Source: Oceanospirillum linum (GTDB lineage: Bacteria; Pseudomonadota; Gammaproteobacteria; Pseudomonadales; Halomonadaceae). Taken from it: a stretch of 64,000 bases of DNA. This document shows positions 7,449 to 16,295 of this stretch, one piece after another. The notes under the pieces were generated by a model. The model did not search any database and was not told the origin of the DNA. It worked only from the letters and a program-made list of their open reading frames with translations. The position numbers were made by a program, and so were the translations under genes. Location of the stretch: contig NZ_FXTS01000006.1 in the NCBI RefSeq assembly GCF_900182785.1, positions 1 to 64,000 on the forward strand, given 5' to 3'. Each line of letters begins with the position of its first letter. The stretch's first letter is position 1.

Positions 7449-8246
7449 TTAGACAAAAAATACCAGCAGGACAGTACCTAAAATAAGGCGATATATCACG
7501 AAAGGTAGCATACCGATCCGGTCCAGCAGGTGCAGAAAGATGTGGATACAAGCAAGGGCGGCACCGAAAGCGATCAGGCCGCCAACCAGAGTATGACCGA
7601 TCTGAGCTTCAGTACCGGTCTGATATAGCTCGGCACCTTTCAGCAAGCCTGCAGCCATAATTAAAGGAATCGACAGTAAAAAACTGAACCGGGCCGCTGT
7701 CTTTCGATTCAATCCGAGCATTAGTCCTGCTGTGATAGTGATGCCGGAACGTGATGTTCCCGGTATCAGAGCCAGTGTCTGTGCCAGACCGATCCAGATT
7801 GCATCTTTTATGGTGAAGTCACTCTCCCCACGTTTGCGAGATCCCCTGATATCGGCCCACCAGAGCAGAACACCAAAAAGCAGTGTTGTAACGGCGATAA
7901 TCCAGGTGGCCCGAAGGCTTTGCTCTATAACGCCATTGAACAGTTCACCCATGATACATGCTGGTATCGTGGCAAAAATTACCCCCCATGCCATCAGGCT
8001 CTGTTGGCTTCTCTGTTGTTGAAATACACTGGCAAACCAAGCTTTTGTCATTTGACAAATATCACGGTAGAAATAAAGCATAACGGCCAATAAAGTGCCG
8101 ACATGGACAGCAACATCAAAAGCCAAGCCCTGGTCAGCCCAGCCGAACAGCTGGGAAGGTAGGATGAGATGTCCGGAGCTTGAAATCGGTAAAAACTCGG
8201 TCAGCCCCTGTAAAAGAGCTAGAAATGTAACCTGGAACCAATCCAC
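7449..8246 (-). CDS. uppP: Undecaprenyl-diphosphatase UppP (BacA)
   Basis: This integral membrane enzyme dephosphorylates undecaprenyl diphosphate and so recycles the lipid carrier for peptidoglycan and other envelope polymers. It has 265 residues with about eight membrane segments. Both family motifs are present: the glutamate-rich LTEFLPISSSGHL near the N-terminus and the PGTSRSG loop. The start is GTG at 8246. It is followed by rsmJ and preceded by tsaB on the same strand, with a 95-bp gap on the tsaB side. Confidence 0.96.
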   Translation of the reverse strand: MDWFQVTFLALLQGLTEFLPISSSGHLILPSQLFGWADQGLAFDVAVHVGTLLAVMLYFYRDICQMTKAWFASVFQQQRSQQSLMAWGVIFATIPACIMGELFNGVIEQSLRATWIIAVTTLLFGVLLWWADIRGSRKRGESDFTIKDAIWIGLAQTLALIPGTSRSGITITAGLMLGLNRKTAARFSFLLSIPLIMAAGLLKGAELYQTGTEAQIGHTLVGGLIAFGAALACIHIFLHLLDRIGMLPFVIYRLILGTVLLVFFV

Positions 8247-8341
8247 AAATGTCAGTCCTTTTGCTGGGGCACCCTTTCACTGTGTGCTATACAAACAATT
8301 CTGATAGCTCCGGCTTAAGAGAACATTAAGCGATTACGGGT

Positions 8342-9049
8342 CTATGTTCGCTTATGGGGCCCTTCACCTTTTTTAAACGCTACATTATCCCGCAGATAAA
8401 CAGGTATCGCGTCTTCAGCAGAAACTGTTTTATTCTGTTGCCAGTAAAGTTCCGCCAGACGAGCAATATCACCGGCTTTTGGCAGAAGGTCAGGATAGGT
8501 TTGCTGCACGAGGCTTTGCATAACCGGTGAGAACTGATCCAGCAGTTGCCAGCCACTACCTGCTCCCACCCAGTCTGCATCAGCGATAGGTTTCACCAGA
8601 GATACCTGATCCGGGGCGATGACTTCTGGCTGGGTTATACAATCAAAACCATTGCCGTTCCAGTGATAAGCGGCCCAGTAAACTTCCCCCATACGAGCAT
8701 CAAGGGAAGAAATAATGTAGTGAGCAAATCGCTCCCGGAAAAGAGTAAACGCCATGGTTTCGAGCGTTGTGACAGGGATCACCGGCAGATCCGCACCAAA
8801 GGCCAGCCCCTGAGTTACCCCTGTTGCAATGCGTAAGCCCGTAAAAGAGCCCGGGCCATTGGCGAATGCGATAGCATCCAGCTGCTGAAGCTTAATACCT
8901 GCGTCGGCCAGGATCTCCTCCACCATAGGTAACAACAGCTGGGTGTGTTTGCGGGGTTGAAGCTGAAAATTCTCCACAACCTGATCGCCCAGTTTCAGGG
9001 CTACCGAGCAAGCTTCTGTTGACGTATCGAGCGCGAGAATGCGTACCAT
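8342..9049 (-). CDS. tsaB: tRNA t6A biosynthesis protein TsaB
   Basis: TsaB is the scaffold partner of TsaD in synthesis of N6-threonylcarbamoyladenosine at position 37 of ANN-decoding tRNAs. It has 235 residues. The ASKHA-type N-terminus ILALDTSTEACSVAL and the conserved NGPGSFTGLRI segment near residue 67 identify it. The start at 9049 (ATGGTACGC) fits the family N-terminus. The C-terminal tail is charged and may be dispensable. Confidence 0.95.
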   Translation of the reverse strand: MVRILALDTSTEACSVALKLGDQVVENFQLQPRKHTQLLLPMVEEILADAGIKLQQLDAIAFANGPGSFTGLRIATGVTQGLAFGADLPVIPVTTLETMAFTLFRERFAHYIISSLDARMGEVYWAAYHWNGNGFDCITQPEVIAPDQVSLVKPIADADWVGAGSGWQLLDQFSPVMQSLVQQTYPDLLPKAGDIARLAELYWQQNKTVSAEDAIPVYLRDNVAFKKGEGPHKRT

Positions 9050-9225
9050 CTGTTATCTGCCTAAGAACAAAAAGGCAATTATACGCATTCCCTTGGCATG
9101 AGCGAAATGTAAATGGGGCCTTAAATCATACTGTCATAGCCTGAAATAAAGCAATCCGGTACATAAACGGACAGTACTGCAGCCGCTAGCGTTAGCCAAA
9201 GCTGAGTAGAGCCAGAATGTTACTC

Positions 9226-9771
9226 CTAGTGTCCGTGAAACTGACTTACGCGGTGGAATATATGGTTATCGCAGCGGTGGCAACGTTCAATCGGGCGTGT
9301 GTGGGTCACAACAACGATTTTGTCGCACTCCGTACAGCTAAAGGTACCGGCAGTTGCCAGTTCACCTTCAATATAGGTTCCGGGATCACTTTCCAGTTTT
9401 TGCGCGAGCTCTAATTGGTCGATACGGGTTTTATCTGCAACCGATTGAAGTGCGCGGGCCAAAGACAGCTCCAGTGTTGACAGGTCGATATTCAGCCACT
9501 CACCTAATCCACGACCGGTTGAGCTGACAAAATGCCCCAGATCCTGAAGATCCCGGTTTAACCAAACGGTCAGCAGAGACACTTCATCTTTGGTCAGTCG
9601 CTCCAGATCCTGCTCGAATTCCACCGCATCGCGGATCTCCTTCTCCAGGGTTTCCAGTGTGTTGTGCTCGGCTTCTGCCAGACGCTTTTCAATACGGGCC
9701 AGTGCATTATCGTAATGGCGGGCCAGTTTTTTATTGCTGTCTGAGTGGTTTTCTTTTGGTAAATCTGACAT
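9226..9771 (-). CDS. Zinc-ribbon protein, DUF1451 (YbeL-like)
   Basis: I use the ATG at 9771 (MSDLPKENH), which has GGAG five bases upstream; the frame is open to 9837. The result is a 181-residue cytoplasmic protein. It is helical and charged for the first 120 residues. The C-terminus carries a zinc ribbon: FSCTECDK near residue 145 and IERCHRCDNHIFHR near the end, two CxxC pairs. This matches DUF1451/YbeL proteins. In E. coli ybeL also lies near leuS, as it does here. No biochemical function is established. Confidence 0.88.
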   Translation of the reverse strand: MSDLPKENHSDSNKKLARHYDNALARIEKRLAEAEHNTLETLEKEIRDAVEFEQDLERLTKDEVSLLTVWLNRDLQDLGHFVSSTGRGLGEWLNIDLSTLELSLARALQSVADKTRIDQLELAQKLESDPGTYIEGELATAGTFSCTECDKIVVVTHTRPIERCHRCDNHIFHRVSQFHGH

Positions 9772-10088
9772 AACGTCTCCTTGATCGGGAAAGACAGAGC
9801 ATGATTCCGGTGAAGAGATCACAGGTGCACCCATCACCCTGTTATTTTTGAGTATTTACTATCCAGTAGCAAGAGTCATGGATCAGGATCAGTAAAAACG
9901 GATGATAAGAAATTTCTTTTCTTAATCCCTGATTCCTAAGGGTTAAGCATCTATTTTCTCCCTGTAGCCCCTACCTGTAATCCAGTCACTAGGGTAGAAT
10001 CAGGGGTTTAACGAAAACGCTACTTCTTTCTAGACCCTATTTGTTAACCCTTCCGGGCCCCCGGAACTGGCAAGGTAACCAAGCGATA

Positions 10089-12539
10089 ATGGACGTTCAG
10101 TACACTCCTCACAAGATCGAACAGGAAGCACAGGCTTTCTGGGAAAAAAATCAATGCTTTAAAGCCGTAGAAGACGCAAACCGTGAAAAATTCTACTGCT
10201 TGTCTATGTTCCCGTACCCAAGCGGTCGTCTGCATATGGGTCACGTGCGTAACTACACCATTGGTGATGTACTGTCCCGTTATCAGCGACTACGTGGCAA
10301 AAACGTGCTACAGCCTATGGGTTGGGATGCGTTTGGTCTGCCCGCAGAAAACGCCGCCATTAAAAACAACGTAGCTCCAGCCAAATGGACCTACGAAAAC
10401 ATCGATTATATGCGTGACCAGCTGAAGCAACTGGGTTTTGCTTACGACTGGGATCGTGAAATTGCGACTTGCCACCCGGAATACTATCGCTGGGAGCAGT
10501 GGTTCTTCACCCGCCTGTTCGAAAAGGGTCTGGTTTACAAAAAAACCTCTGCTGTGAACTGGTGTCCGCACGATATGACCGTTCTGGCCAACGAGCAGGT
10601 GATTGATGGTGGCTGCTGGCGCTGTGGCACTGAAGTTGAGCGTCGTGAGATTCCACAATGGTTCCTGAAGATTACCGATTACGCCGATCAGCTGCTGGAT
10701 GACCTGGACAAGGTCGACTGGCCCGAGCAGGTTAAAACCATGCAGCGCAACTGGATTGGTAAATCCCGTGGTGTTGAACTGCGTTTCGGCCTGAAAGACC
10801 GTAGCGAAGAGCTGGAAGTGTTTACGACGCGTCCGGACACTCTGATGGGGGTGACCTATGTGGCCGTTGCGGCTCAGCATCCGCTGTCTCTGGAAGCGGC
10901 CCAGACAAATCCTGAGCTGGCAGCTTTCGTTGAAGAATGCAAACACACCAAGGTTGCTGAAGCGGATATGGCAACCATGGAGAAGAAGGGGATGCCAACT
11001 GGCTTTACAGCCCTTCATCCACTGACCGGCCGTGAAGTGCCCGTCATGGTGGCTAACTTCGTTCTGATGGATTACGGCTCAGGTGCTGTTATGGCGGTTC
11101 CGGGCCATGACCAGAGGGATTGGGAGTTTGCTACCAAATACGGCCTGCTGATTGAGCAGGTGATTGCCGCTGCTGAAGGTGATGAAGCGGATCTGTCTAA
11201 AGAAGCCTACACCGAAAAAGGTACGCTGATTAACTCCGGTGAGTTTGACGGTCTCGGCTTTGAAGCCGCTTTTGATGCTATCGCTGCCAAGCTGGAAAGC
11301 GAAGGCAAAGGTAAGATCACCATCAACTATCGCCTGCGCGATTGGGGTGTCTCCCGCCAGCGTTACTGGGGTGCGCCAATACCAATGATTCATTGTGACA
11401 CTTGCGGCGATGTTGCTGTCCCGGAAGACCAACTGCCGGTAGTACTGCCGGAAGATGTGGATTTTGATGGCGTTGGTTCTCCCATCAAGAAGATGCCGGA
11501 ATTCTACGAAACGACCTGTCCGAAGTGTGGCGGTGCAGCAACCCGAGAAACCGATACCTTCGACACCTTTATGGAGTCTTCCTGGTACTACGCCCGCTAC
11601 GCCTGCCGTAACCAGAGCGAAGCGATGCTGGATTCTGAAGCGGATTACTGGACGCCGGTAAACCACTACATCGGTGGTATCGAGCACGCCATTCTGCACC
11701 TGCTGTACAGCCGCTTCTACCACAAGCTGCTGCGTGACGAAGGTCTGGTCAACTCTGATGAGCCGTTCCAGCGCCTGCTGACCCAGGGCATGGTTCTGAA
11801 AGACGGCAGCAAGATGTCCAAGTCCAAGGGCAACACCGTTGACCCTCAGGAACTGATTCAGAAGTATGGTGCGGATACCGTGCGTCTGTTTATTATGTTT
11901 GCTGCGCCTCCTGAGCAATCTCTGGAGTGGTCTGACTCCGGCGTTGAAGGTGCCAACCGTTTTCTGAAACGTCTTTGGAAAATGGTACAGAGTCATGTTG
12001 ATGCCGGGCCTGCTCCTGAGCTGAATCCGGCTACACTTAACGACAAGCAAAAAGAGCTGCGTCGTAAGACCCATGAGACCATTGCTAAGATTAGTGATGA
12101 TATGGAGCGTCGTCTGACCTTTAACACGGCGATTGCTGCGGTTATGGAGCTGACTAACGCCATTACTAAAGTGAACGACGATAGTTCTGAAATGCGCGCT
12201 GTTCAGCATGAAGCGATTGAGGCCTGTGTTGTGATGCTGTCCCCTATGGTGCCACATATTGCTCATAACTTATGGCAGGTACTGGGACATGATGATGCTG
12301 TCATTGACGCCCAATGGCCACAAGTCGATCAGGATGCTCTGGCCCGTGACTCGATTCAGATGGTTGTTCAGGTTAACGGTAAAGTGCGCAGCAAAATTGA
12401 TGTTGCTGCTGATGCATCAAAAGAGTCTGTTGAAGCGATTGCTAAATCTGATGAGAAGGTCGTTAAGTTCCTGGACGGTCTTACGATACGTAAGGTGATT
12501 GTTGTACCAGGCAAACTGGTTAATATCGTAGCGAACTAA
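10089..12539 (+). CDS. leuS: Leucyl-tRNA synthetase
   Basis: LeuS charges tRNA-Leu. The ATG at 10089 (MDVQYTPHKIEQ) matches the usual family N-terminus; the frame is open upstream to a TTG at 10041, which I do not use. It has 816 residues. The class I signatures are present: HMGH (FPYPSGRLHMGHVRNYTIGD) near residue 42 and KMSKSKGN near residue 577. Between them lie the zinc-binding segment and the editing domain with TTRPDTLMG. It is the first gene of leuS-lptE-holA, a conserved gammaproteobacterial order. A terminator lies between leuS and lptE at 12565-12598, so the downstream genes may have their own promoter or depend on readthrough. Confidence 0.97.
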   Translation: MDVQYTPHKIEQEAQAFWEKNQCFKAVEDANREKFYCLSMFPYPSGRLHMGHVRNYTIGDVLSRYQRLRGKNVLQPMGWDAFGLPAENAAIKNNVAPAKWTYENIDYMRDQLKQLGFAYDWDREIATCHPEYYRWEQWFFTRLFEKGLVYKKTSAVNWCPHDMTVLANEQVIDGGCWRCGTEVERREIPQWFLKITDYADQLLDDLDKVDWPEQVKTMQRNWIGKSRGVELRFGLKDRSEELEVFTTRPDTLMGVTYVAVAAQHPLSLEAAQTNPELAAFVEECKHTKVAEADMATMEKKGMPTGFTALHPLTGREVPVMVANFVLMDYGSGAVMAVPGHDQRDWEFATKYGLLIEQVIAAAEGDEADLSKEAYTEKGTLINSGEFDGLGFEAAFDAIAAKLESEGKGKITINYRLRDWGVSRQRYWGAPIPMIHCDTCGDVAVPEDQLPVVLPEDVDFDGVGSPIKKMPEFYETTCPKCGGAATRETDTFDTFMESSWYYARYACRNQSEAMLDSEADYWTPVNHYIGGIEHAILHLLYSRFYHKLLRDEGLVNSDEPFQRLLTQGMVLKDGSKMSKSKGNTVDPQELIQKYGADTVRLFIMFAAPPEQSLEWSDSGVEGANRFLKRLWKMVQSHVDAGPAPELNPATLNDKQKELRRKTHETIAKISDDMERRLTFNTAIAAVMELTNAITKVNDDSSEMRAVQHEAIEACVVMLSPMVPHIAHNLWQVLGHDDAVIDAQWPQVDQDALARDSIQMVVQVNGKVRSKIDVAADASKESVEAIAKSDEKVVKFLDGLTIRKVIVVPGKLVNIVAN

Positions 12540-12564
12540 TCTGATTCCAGGGTTCACTACACTA

Positions 12565-12598
12565 AAACAGGCACGGCTTAGCCCGTGCCTGTTTTTTT
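12565..12598 (+). terminator. Rho-independent terminator after leuS
   Basis: ACAGGCACGG (12567-12576) pairs with CCGTGCCTGT (12583-12592) around a six-base loop and is followed by seven T. It lies 28 bases after the leuS stop and about 40 before lptE, so it may attenuate rather than separate the operon. Confidence 0.85.
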
Positions 12599-12638
12599 CA
12601 AATATTGCTTTTTTATTTAACTCTACCAATCAGACGGA

Positions 12639-13187
12639 ATGCAGATGACGTTGCCAAAGACAAAACCTTTGTCTAGTTTTAGGTGGTTAGGCGCAGCAAT
12701 ACTGGCAATACTGATCAGTGGCTGCGGTTTTCAGCTGAGAGAAACGGCTGGCTTTCCAGTGGCGCTTTCTCCGTTGTATCTCTCTGAACAATCTTCTGTT
12801 TTCTATAATACCCTGGCTACCCAGCTGGCCCAGGGTGACGTGGCTTTACTGAAAGATAAAGAGGGAGCCCGCTGGCAGCTCTGGCTCAGTGAGGTTCGTC
12901 ATCAGAGACGGCAGATAACCTTTAACTCTGATGCAAATAGTTATGATCTTTATGCTGAAGTGAGCTTTCAGCTACTGAATGCAGAGGGCAAGCCGGTTAC
13001 CTCTCAGCGCACATTAAAAACCAGTCGCAGTTACACCAGTAGTGATAGCCTTTACAGTGAAGCCAGTGATTTGGCTTCATTACGTTTTGAAATGGAGCGT
13101 TATCTTGCGCAGCGTGTCGCTCGACAGTTAAGCCATACTGATCTGCCTGCGGATCAGCATGCTGCTGGTGACAGTCAACAACCATGA
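12639..13187 (+). CDS. lptE: LPS-assembly lipoprotein LptE
   Basis: LptE plugs the LptD barrel in the outer membrane and takes part in placing lipopolysaccharide on the cell surface. It has 182 residues. A signal sequence ends in the lipobox LISG-Cys, then GFQLRE as in LptE/RlpB proteins. The middle has the alternating beta pattern expected of the fold. The ATG at 12639 or the one two codons later could serve as start. The last four bases overlap the holA start (ATGA), indicating translational coupling. Confidence 0.93.
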   Translation: MQMTLPKTKPLSSFRWLGAAILAILISGCGFQLRETAGFPVALSPLYLSEQSSVFYNTLATQLAQGDVALLKDKEGARWQLWLSEVRHQRRQITFNSDANSYDLYAEVSFQLLNAEGKPVTSQRTLKTSRSYTSSDSLYSEASDLASLRFEMERYLAQRVARQLSHTDLPADQHAAGDSQQP

Positions 13188-14215
13188 AAGTTTTTGCGGA
13201 TAAGCTTGGCGAACAGTTGAAAAAGGGGCTTCAGCCGATCTATCTGATATCCGGTGATGAACCCCTGCAGATGCGGGAAGCATCGGATGCCGTTCGAACT
13301 GCTGCCCGTCAGGCAGGAGCTGAGGAGCGGGAGGTGCATCATGTGGATAATAGTTTCAGTTGGAGCACTCTGCTGGAATCCAACGCCAGTATGAGTCTGT
13401 TCTCCAGTCATAAGCTTATTGAGCTTCACATTCCCAGCGGAAAACCGGGCCAGGAAGGCAGTCAGGCGTTGCAGGCCTATGCTCAGGAAATTTCGGATAA
13501 TCGGGGCAGAAGTGATAATACGCTGATGATTCTCTCCGGTAAGCTAGAAGGCTCGTCCACTAACAGTAAATGGTTTAAAGCCCTGGATGCTGTCGGTATC
13601 TTTGTTCCTGTCTGGCCGTTGGATCAGCAACGCCTGCCAGGCTGGATCACTCATCGCTTGAGAGCCGCCGGGTTTCATCCTACTCCGGAAGCTGTTGCGC
13701 TTTTGGCACAGCGGGTTGAAGGTAACCTTATGGCCTGTGATCAGGAGATTCAGAAGCTTCGTCTGGCTTATCCTGATCAGGATCAATTGGATGATGAAGC
13801 AATTCTGGCCGCTGTACATGATAGCTCTCGTTACGATGTTTTTAATCTGACAGATGCATTATTAAATGCAGACCCTGTGCGTACCAGCAAGATTCTTGCC
13901 GGGCTGCAGGGGGAAGGGCTGGAGCCACCGATTATTCTCTGGGGAATTACCCGGGAGCTGCGTCAGTTAGTCAATCTGAAACATAGGGTTGATCAGGGGC
14001 AGTCTTTTGATCGTATCTGCCGTGACTTGAGAATCTGGGATAAACGTAAACCTATTTATCAGAAAGCTCTGAAAACCCACAGCCGTAAGCAGCTGCACCA
14101 GTTGATTTTGATGGCTGAACAGGCAGACCGCAGAATTAAAGGTATTGAGAAAGGAAAAAGTTGGCCTTTACTAAGCCAGTTGTGTTTGAAGTTTAGTGGG
14201 TTAGATACTCTTTAG
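13184..14215 (+). CDS. holA: DNA polymerase III subunit delta
   Basis: HolA is the wrench subunit of the clamp loader, opening the beta sliding clamp. Its 343 residues are the standard length. The N-terminal segment PIYLISGDEPLQMREA and the LALLAQRVEGNLMACDQEIQKL region are typical of the delta family. It overlaps lptE by four bases. The gene to its right is convergent, with 133 bases between and no clear terminator seen there. Confidence 0.96.
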   Translation: MKVFADKLGEQLKKGLQPIYLISGDEPLQMREASDAVRTAARQAGAEEREVHHVDNSFSWSTLLESNASMSLFSSHKLIELHIPSGKPGQEGSQALQAYAQEISDNRGRSDNTLMILSGKLEGSSTNSKWFKALDAVGIFVPVWPLDQQRLPGWITHRLRAAGFHPTPEAVALLAQRVEGNLMACDQEIQKLRLAYPDQDQLDDEAILAAVHDSSRYDVFNLTDALLNADPVRTSKILAGLQGEGLEPPIILWGITRELRQLVNLKHRVDQGQSFDRICRDLRIWDKRKPIYQKALKTHSRKQLHQLILMAEQADRRIKGIEKGKSWPLLSQLCLKFSGLDTL

Positions 14216-14348
14216 TACAGCGGCCCGGTCTGTACAGGGCTTCTCTGCAGGTGTTGTGTTATTTGATCGCCGGGCCAGAAAGCTTGTGCGCAGATATTTT
14301 TTGCGGTTGGTCGCTTTTAAAACCCGGCTTTGGAATTATCTAGCTGAT

Positions 14349-14630
14349 TCAGGCTACTTCGCCAGAATCATCAATGACATTACTTTTACGGGTTAGGTGT
14401 TTAAAAATTCCGATCAGGCTGATACCGATCCAGAAAAATTCAATAATGACTGAAGATAAGTTCCAGTTAAAAAGCAGAGATATCAGCAAAAGAATTGCAC
14501 CGGTCAGGTTTAGCAGTGAATATCGGATATCGCGGCTGTAAAGGCGCTCTGTCTGCAGCAGATAAAATGCCAATACAACCATAAAAACCCCAATATTACC
14601 AATAAGGTCAAACCACGTATAACTCATCAT
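14349..14630 (-). CDS. Small membrane protein, CBU_0592-like
   Basis: This 93-residue protein has three predicted membrane segments (about 8-25, 37-53 and 61-78) and a short polar C-terminus. The pattern WFDLIGNIGVFMVVLAFYLLQ and the downstream SLLNLTGAILLLISLLFNWN resemble the CBU_0592-like family, which has no established function. It stands alone between a convergent holA and the terminator of the DUF2750 gene. The assignment is by resemblance only. Confidence 0.75.
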   Translation of the reverse strand: MMSYTWFDLIGNIGVFMVVLAFYLLQTERLYSRDIRYSLLNLTGAILLLISLLFNWNLSSVIIEFFWIGISLIGIFKHLTRKSNVIDDSGEVA

Positions 14631-14678
14631 TTTTGCCTCTTTTCATGACAAATGCTCAGTCTGAAAAACAGCAGACCG

Positions 14679-14717
14679 AAAAAAAGCCTCCGTTCGCATA
14701 TGCGTCAGGAGGCTTTT
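14679..14717 (-). terminator. Terminator of the DUF2750 gene
   Basis: AAAAGCCTCC (14682-14691) and GGAGGCTTTT (14708-14717) form a 10-bp stem with a 16-base loop. On the minus strand it ends in a run of seven T. It lies 53 bases after the stop of the gene at 14770. Confidence 0.85.
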
Positions 14718-14769
14718 ACATGTTATATCTGAGGCCCGGAACGATTGCAATAATCAGCGATCATGATTA

Positions 14770-15135
14770 TTAATCAGCATCAACTCCTGCTAATGCTTCA
14801 GCTAACTGCAGAGGCTCAACCTCCAGACCGTCAAGTTCAGTATTCCAATTGGCTCCTACCAGAACACCATCGCTGTCCAGTTCCGGCAGCCACTCCTGTA
14901 CAAAGCTCTCGATCTCTACTTTACTGATTTGGTAATCTGCCCACTCTTCAACACAGTGCGCTTCAGCATCTTCTTTTTCAGACCAGAACGGGATGACATC
15001 GGTATCTTCAAACTCCTGGGAGTCCACCACAACCCAGCCATCCTCCGACTCAATACCCCAAAGCTCCCCATTGAAGCGAATTTCTTCAATAAAGAGCGAG
15101 TAGTTGTCATCAATATTATCTGTCAGGCGTGTCAT
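14770..15135 (-). CDS. DUF2750 domain protein
   Basis: This acidic cytoplasmic protein has 121 residues. The features LWGIESEDGWVVVDSQ and VIPFWSEKEDAEAHC, followed by an aromatic/acidic WLPEL segment, fit DUF2750, a short domain of unknown function. No signal or membrane segment was seen. It is transcribed alone with its own terminator. What it does is not known. Confidence 0.8.
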   Translation of the reverse strand: MTRLTDNIDDNYSLFIEEIRFNGELWGIESEDGWVVVDSQEFEDTDVIPFWSEKEDAEAHCVEEWADYQISKVEIESFVQEWLPELDSDGVLVGANWNTELDGLEVEPLQLAEALAGVDAD

Positions 15136-15413
15136 AATAGGGTCACCAAATCAAATCAGGTTAAAGCACAGACCTTGTCAGGAACTGCTCCCGCGCTAAA
15201 GGCATTAGCGGCATAGTTCAGAACCTCCGCTTTCAGGACTGTCAGGTTAGCACGGCCAACAGGAATTGCTATCCAAGATAGGTCAATTTTAGTAAAAACC
15301 GGAATTTCACTGCGATCGACTTGACCTCCATCGCCCTAAATTGGAATATGGCGCGCTTTGACCCTGTTAAGCTTATAATTTAACTTCTCTACTTTCTGGC
15401 ATACGTATCTATC

Positions 15414-16295
15414 ATGGCGAAATTTACACCTGCAGCGCATCTTATCTGCCCACTGGATCAACAACCCCTGGCCCTGGACGGAGGAAGCCTGAAGTGTCTT
15501 GGTGGGCACAGTTTTGATATCGCCAAACAAGGGTATGTTAATCTGCTACCGGTACAGAAAAAGAAATCAAAAGATCCCGGTGACAGTAAAGAGATGATCC
15601 AGGCCCGCCAGCGTTTTTTGCAGGCAGGTTTGTATCAACCTATATCAGATCAGCTGAACCAGCTCGTTAGTGAGCAACTTGAGCTCTCAGGTACCGATGG
15701 TGTGACTATTCTGGATGCCGGTTGCGGCGAGGGTTACTACCTGAGCCGGCTGGCAACAGAAAACCAGCTGACAGGGATGGATCAGGTTGAGTTGCTGGGT
15801 GTGGATATATCTAAATGGGGCGTTCAGGCCGCCACCAAGTATCAGTTGCCGATTACCTGGGTTGTAGGCTCCAATGCTCAGCTACCGATTGAAAGTGCGA
15901 CTGTTGATCTGATTATTTGTATGTTTGGCTTCTGGCAACCTGAGTGGTTTACGAAAGTTCTGAAGCCTGGCGGTAAAATAATCCTGGCCGAGTCTGGTAT
16001 GGATCACCTCATGGAGCTACGGGAAATTATATACAAGGAAGTACATAGAAAAGATGTACCGTCTTTGAAGCATGCGGAAGACGCAGGTCTGAAACTGGTT
16101 GATCAGAAAAAAATAGAGTTTAAGCCACAAACTCTGAACAAGGCGCAGATCCGGGATCTTTTAGTCATGACTCCTCATCTGTATCGGGCTAACTATGAAG
16201 GTAAGCAAAGCGCTCAGCAGCTGGAAAAGCTCGACCTGACGGCTCAGGTGATCTTTCGGGTACTGGAGTTTAACCCTCGGCCAGATAAGGTTTAA
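15414..16295 (+). CDS. rlmA: 23S rRNA (guanine745-N1)-methyltransferase RlmA
   Basis: This SAM-dependent methyltransferase of 293 residues acts on G745 of 23S rRNA. The N-terminal metal-binding module is CPLD...CLGGHSFD, with Asp where some family members have the second Cys. The signature YVNLLPVQKKKSKDPGDSK follows, then motif I LDAGCGEGYYLS near residue 100. Its stop codon overlaps the end of the convergent apbE-like gene by four bases. No terminator separates the two. Confidence 0.94.
   Translation: MAKFTPAAHLICPLDQQPLALDGGSLKCLGGHSFDIAKQGYVNLLPVQKKKSKDPGDSKEMIQARQRFLQAGLYQPISDQLNQLVSEQLELSGTDGVTILDAGCGEGYYLSRLATENQLTGMDQVELLGVDISKWGVQAATKYQLPITWVVGSNAQLPIESATVDLIICMFGFWQPEWFTKVLKPGGKIILAESGMDHLMELREIIYKEVHRKDVPSLKHAEDAGLKLVDQKKIEFKPQTLNKAQIRDLLVMTPHLYRANYEGKQSAQQLEKLDLTAQVIFRVLEFNPRPDKV

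Noticed and set aside
9838..10088. T-box or leader-peptide attenuator before leuS
   Set aside because: No specifier loop, T-box sequence or leucine-codon run was seen; T-boxes are also not expected in this group.
11079..12266. A 395-codon open frame antisense to leuS, and another of 236 codons at 10308-11018
   Set aside because: Both lie opposite the strongly codon-biased leuS. They have no recognisable protein features, no ribosome site, and composition expected from the reverse complement of biased codons.
15435..15510. Asp in place of the second Cys of the RlmA zinc module
   Set aside because: As I recall, CPLD is common in Pseudomonas-type RlmA, so it is not a defect of this gene.
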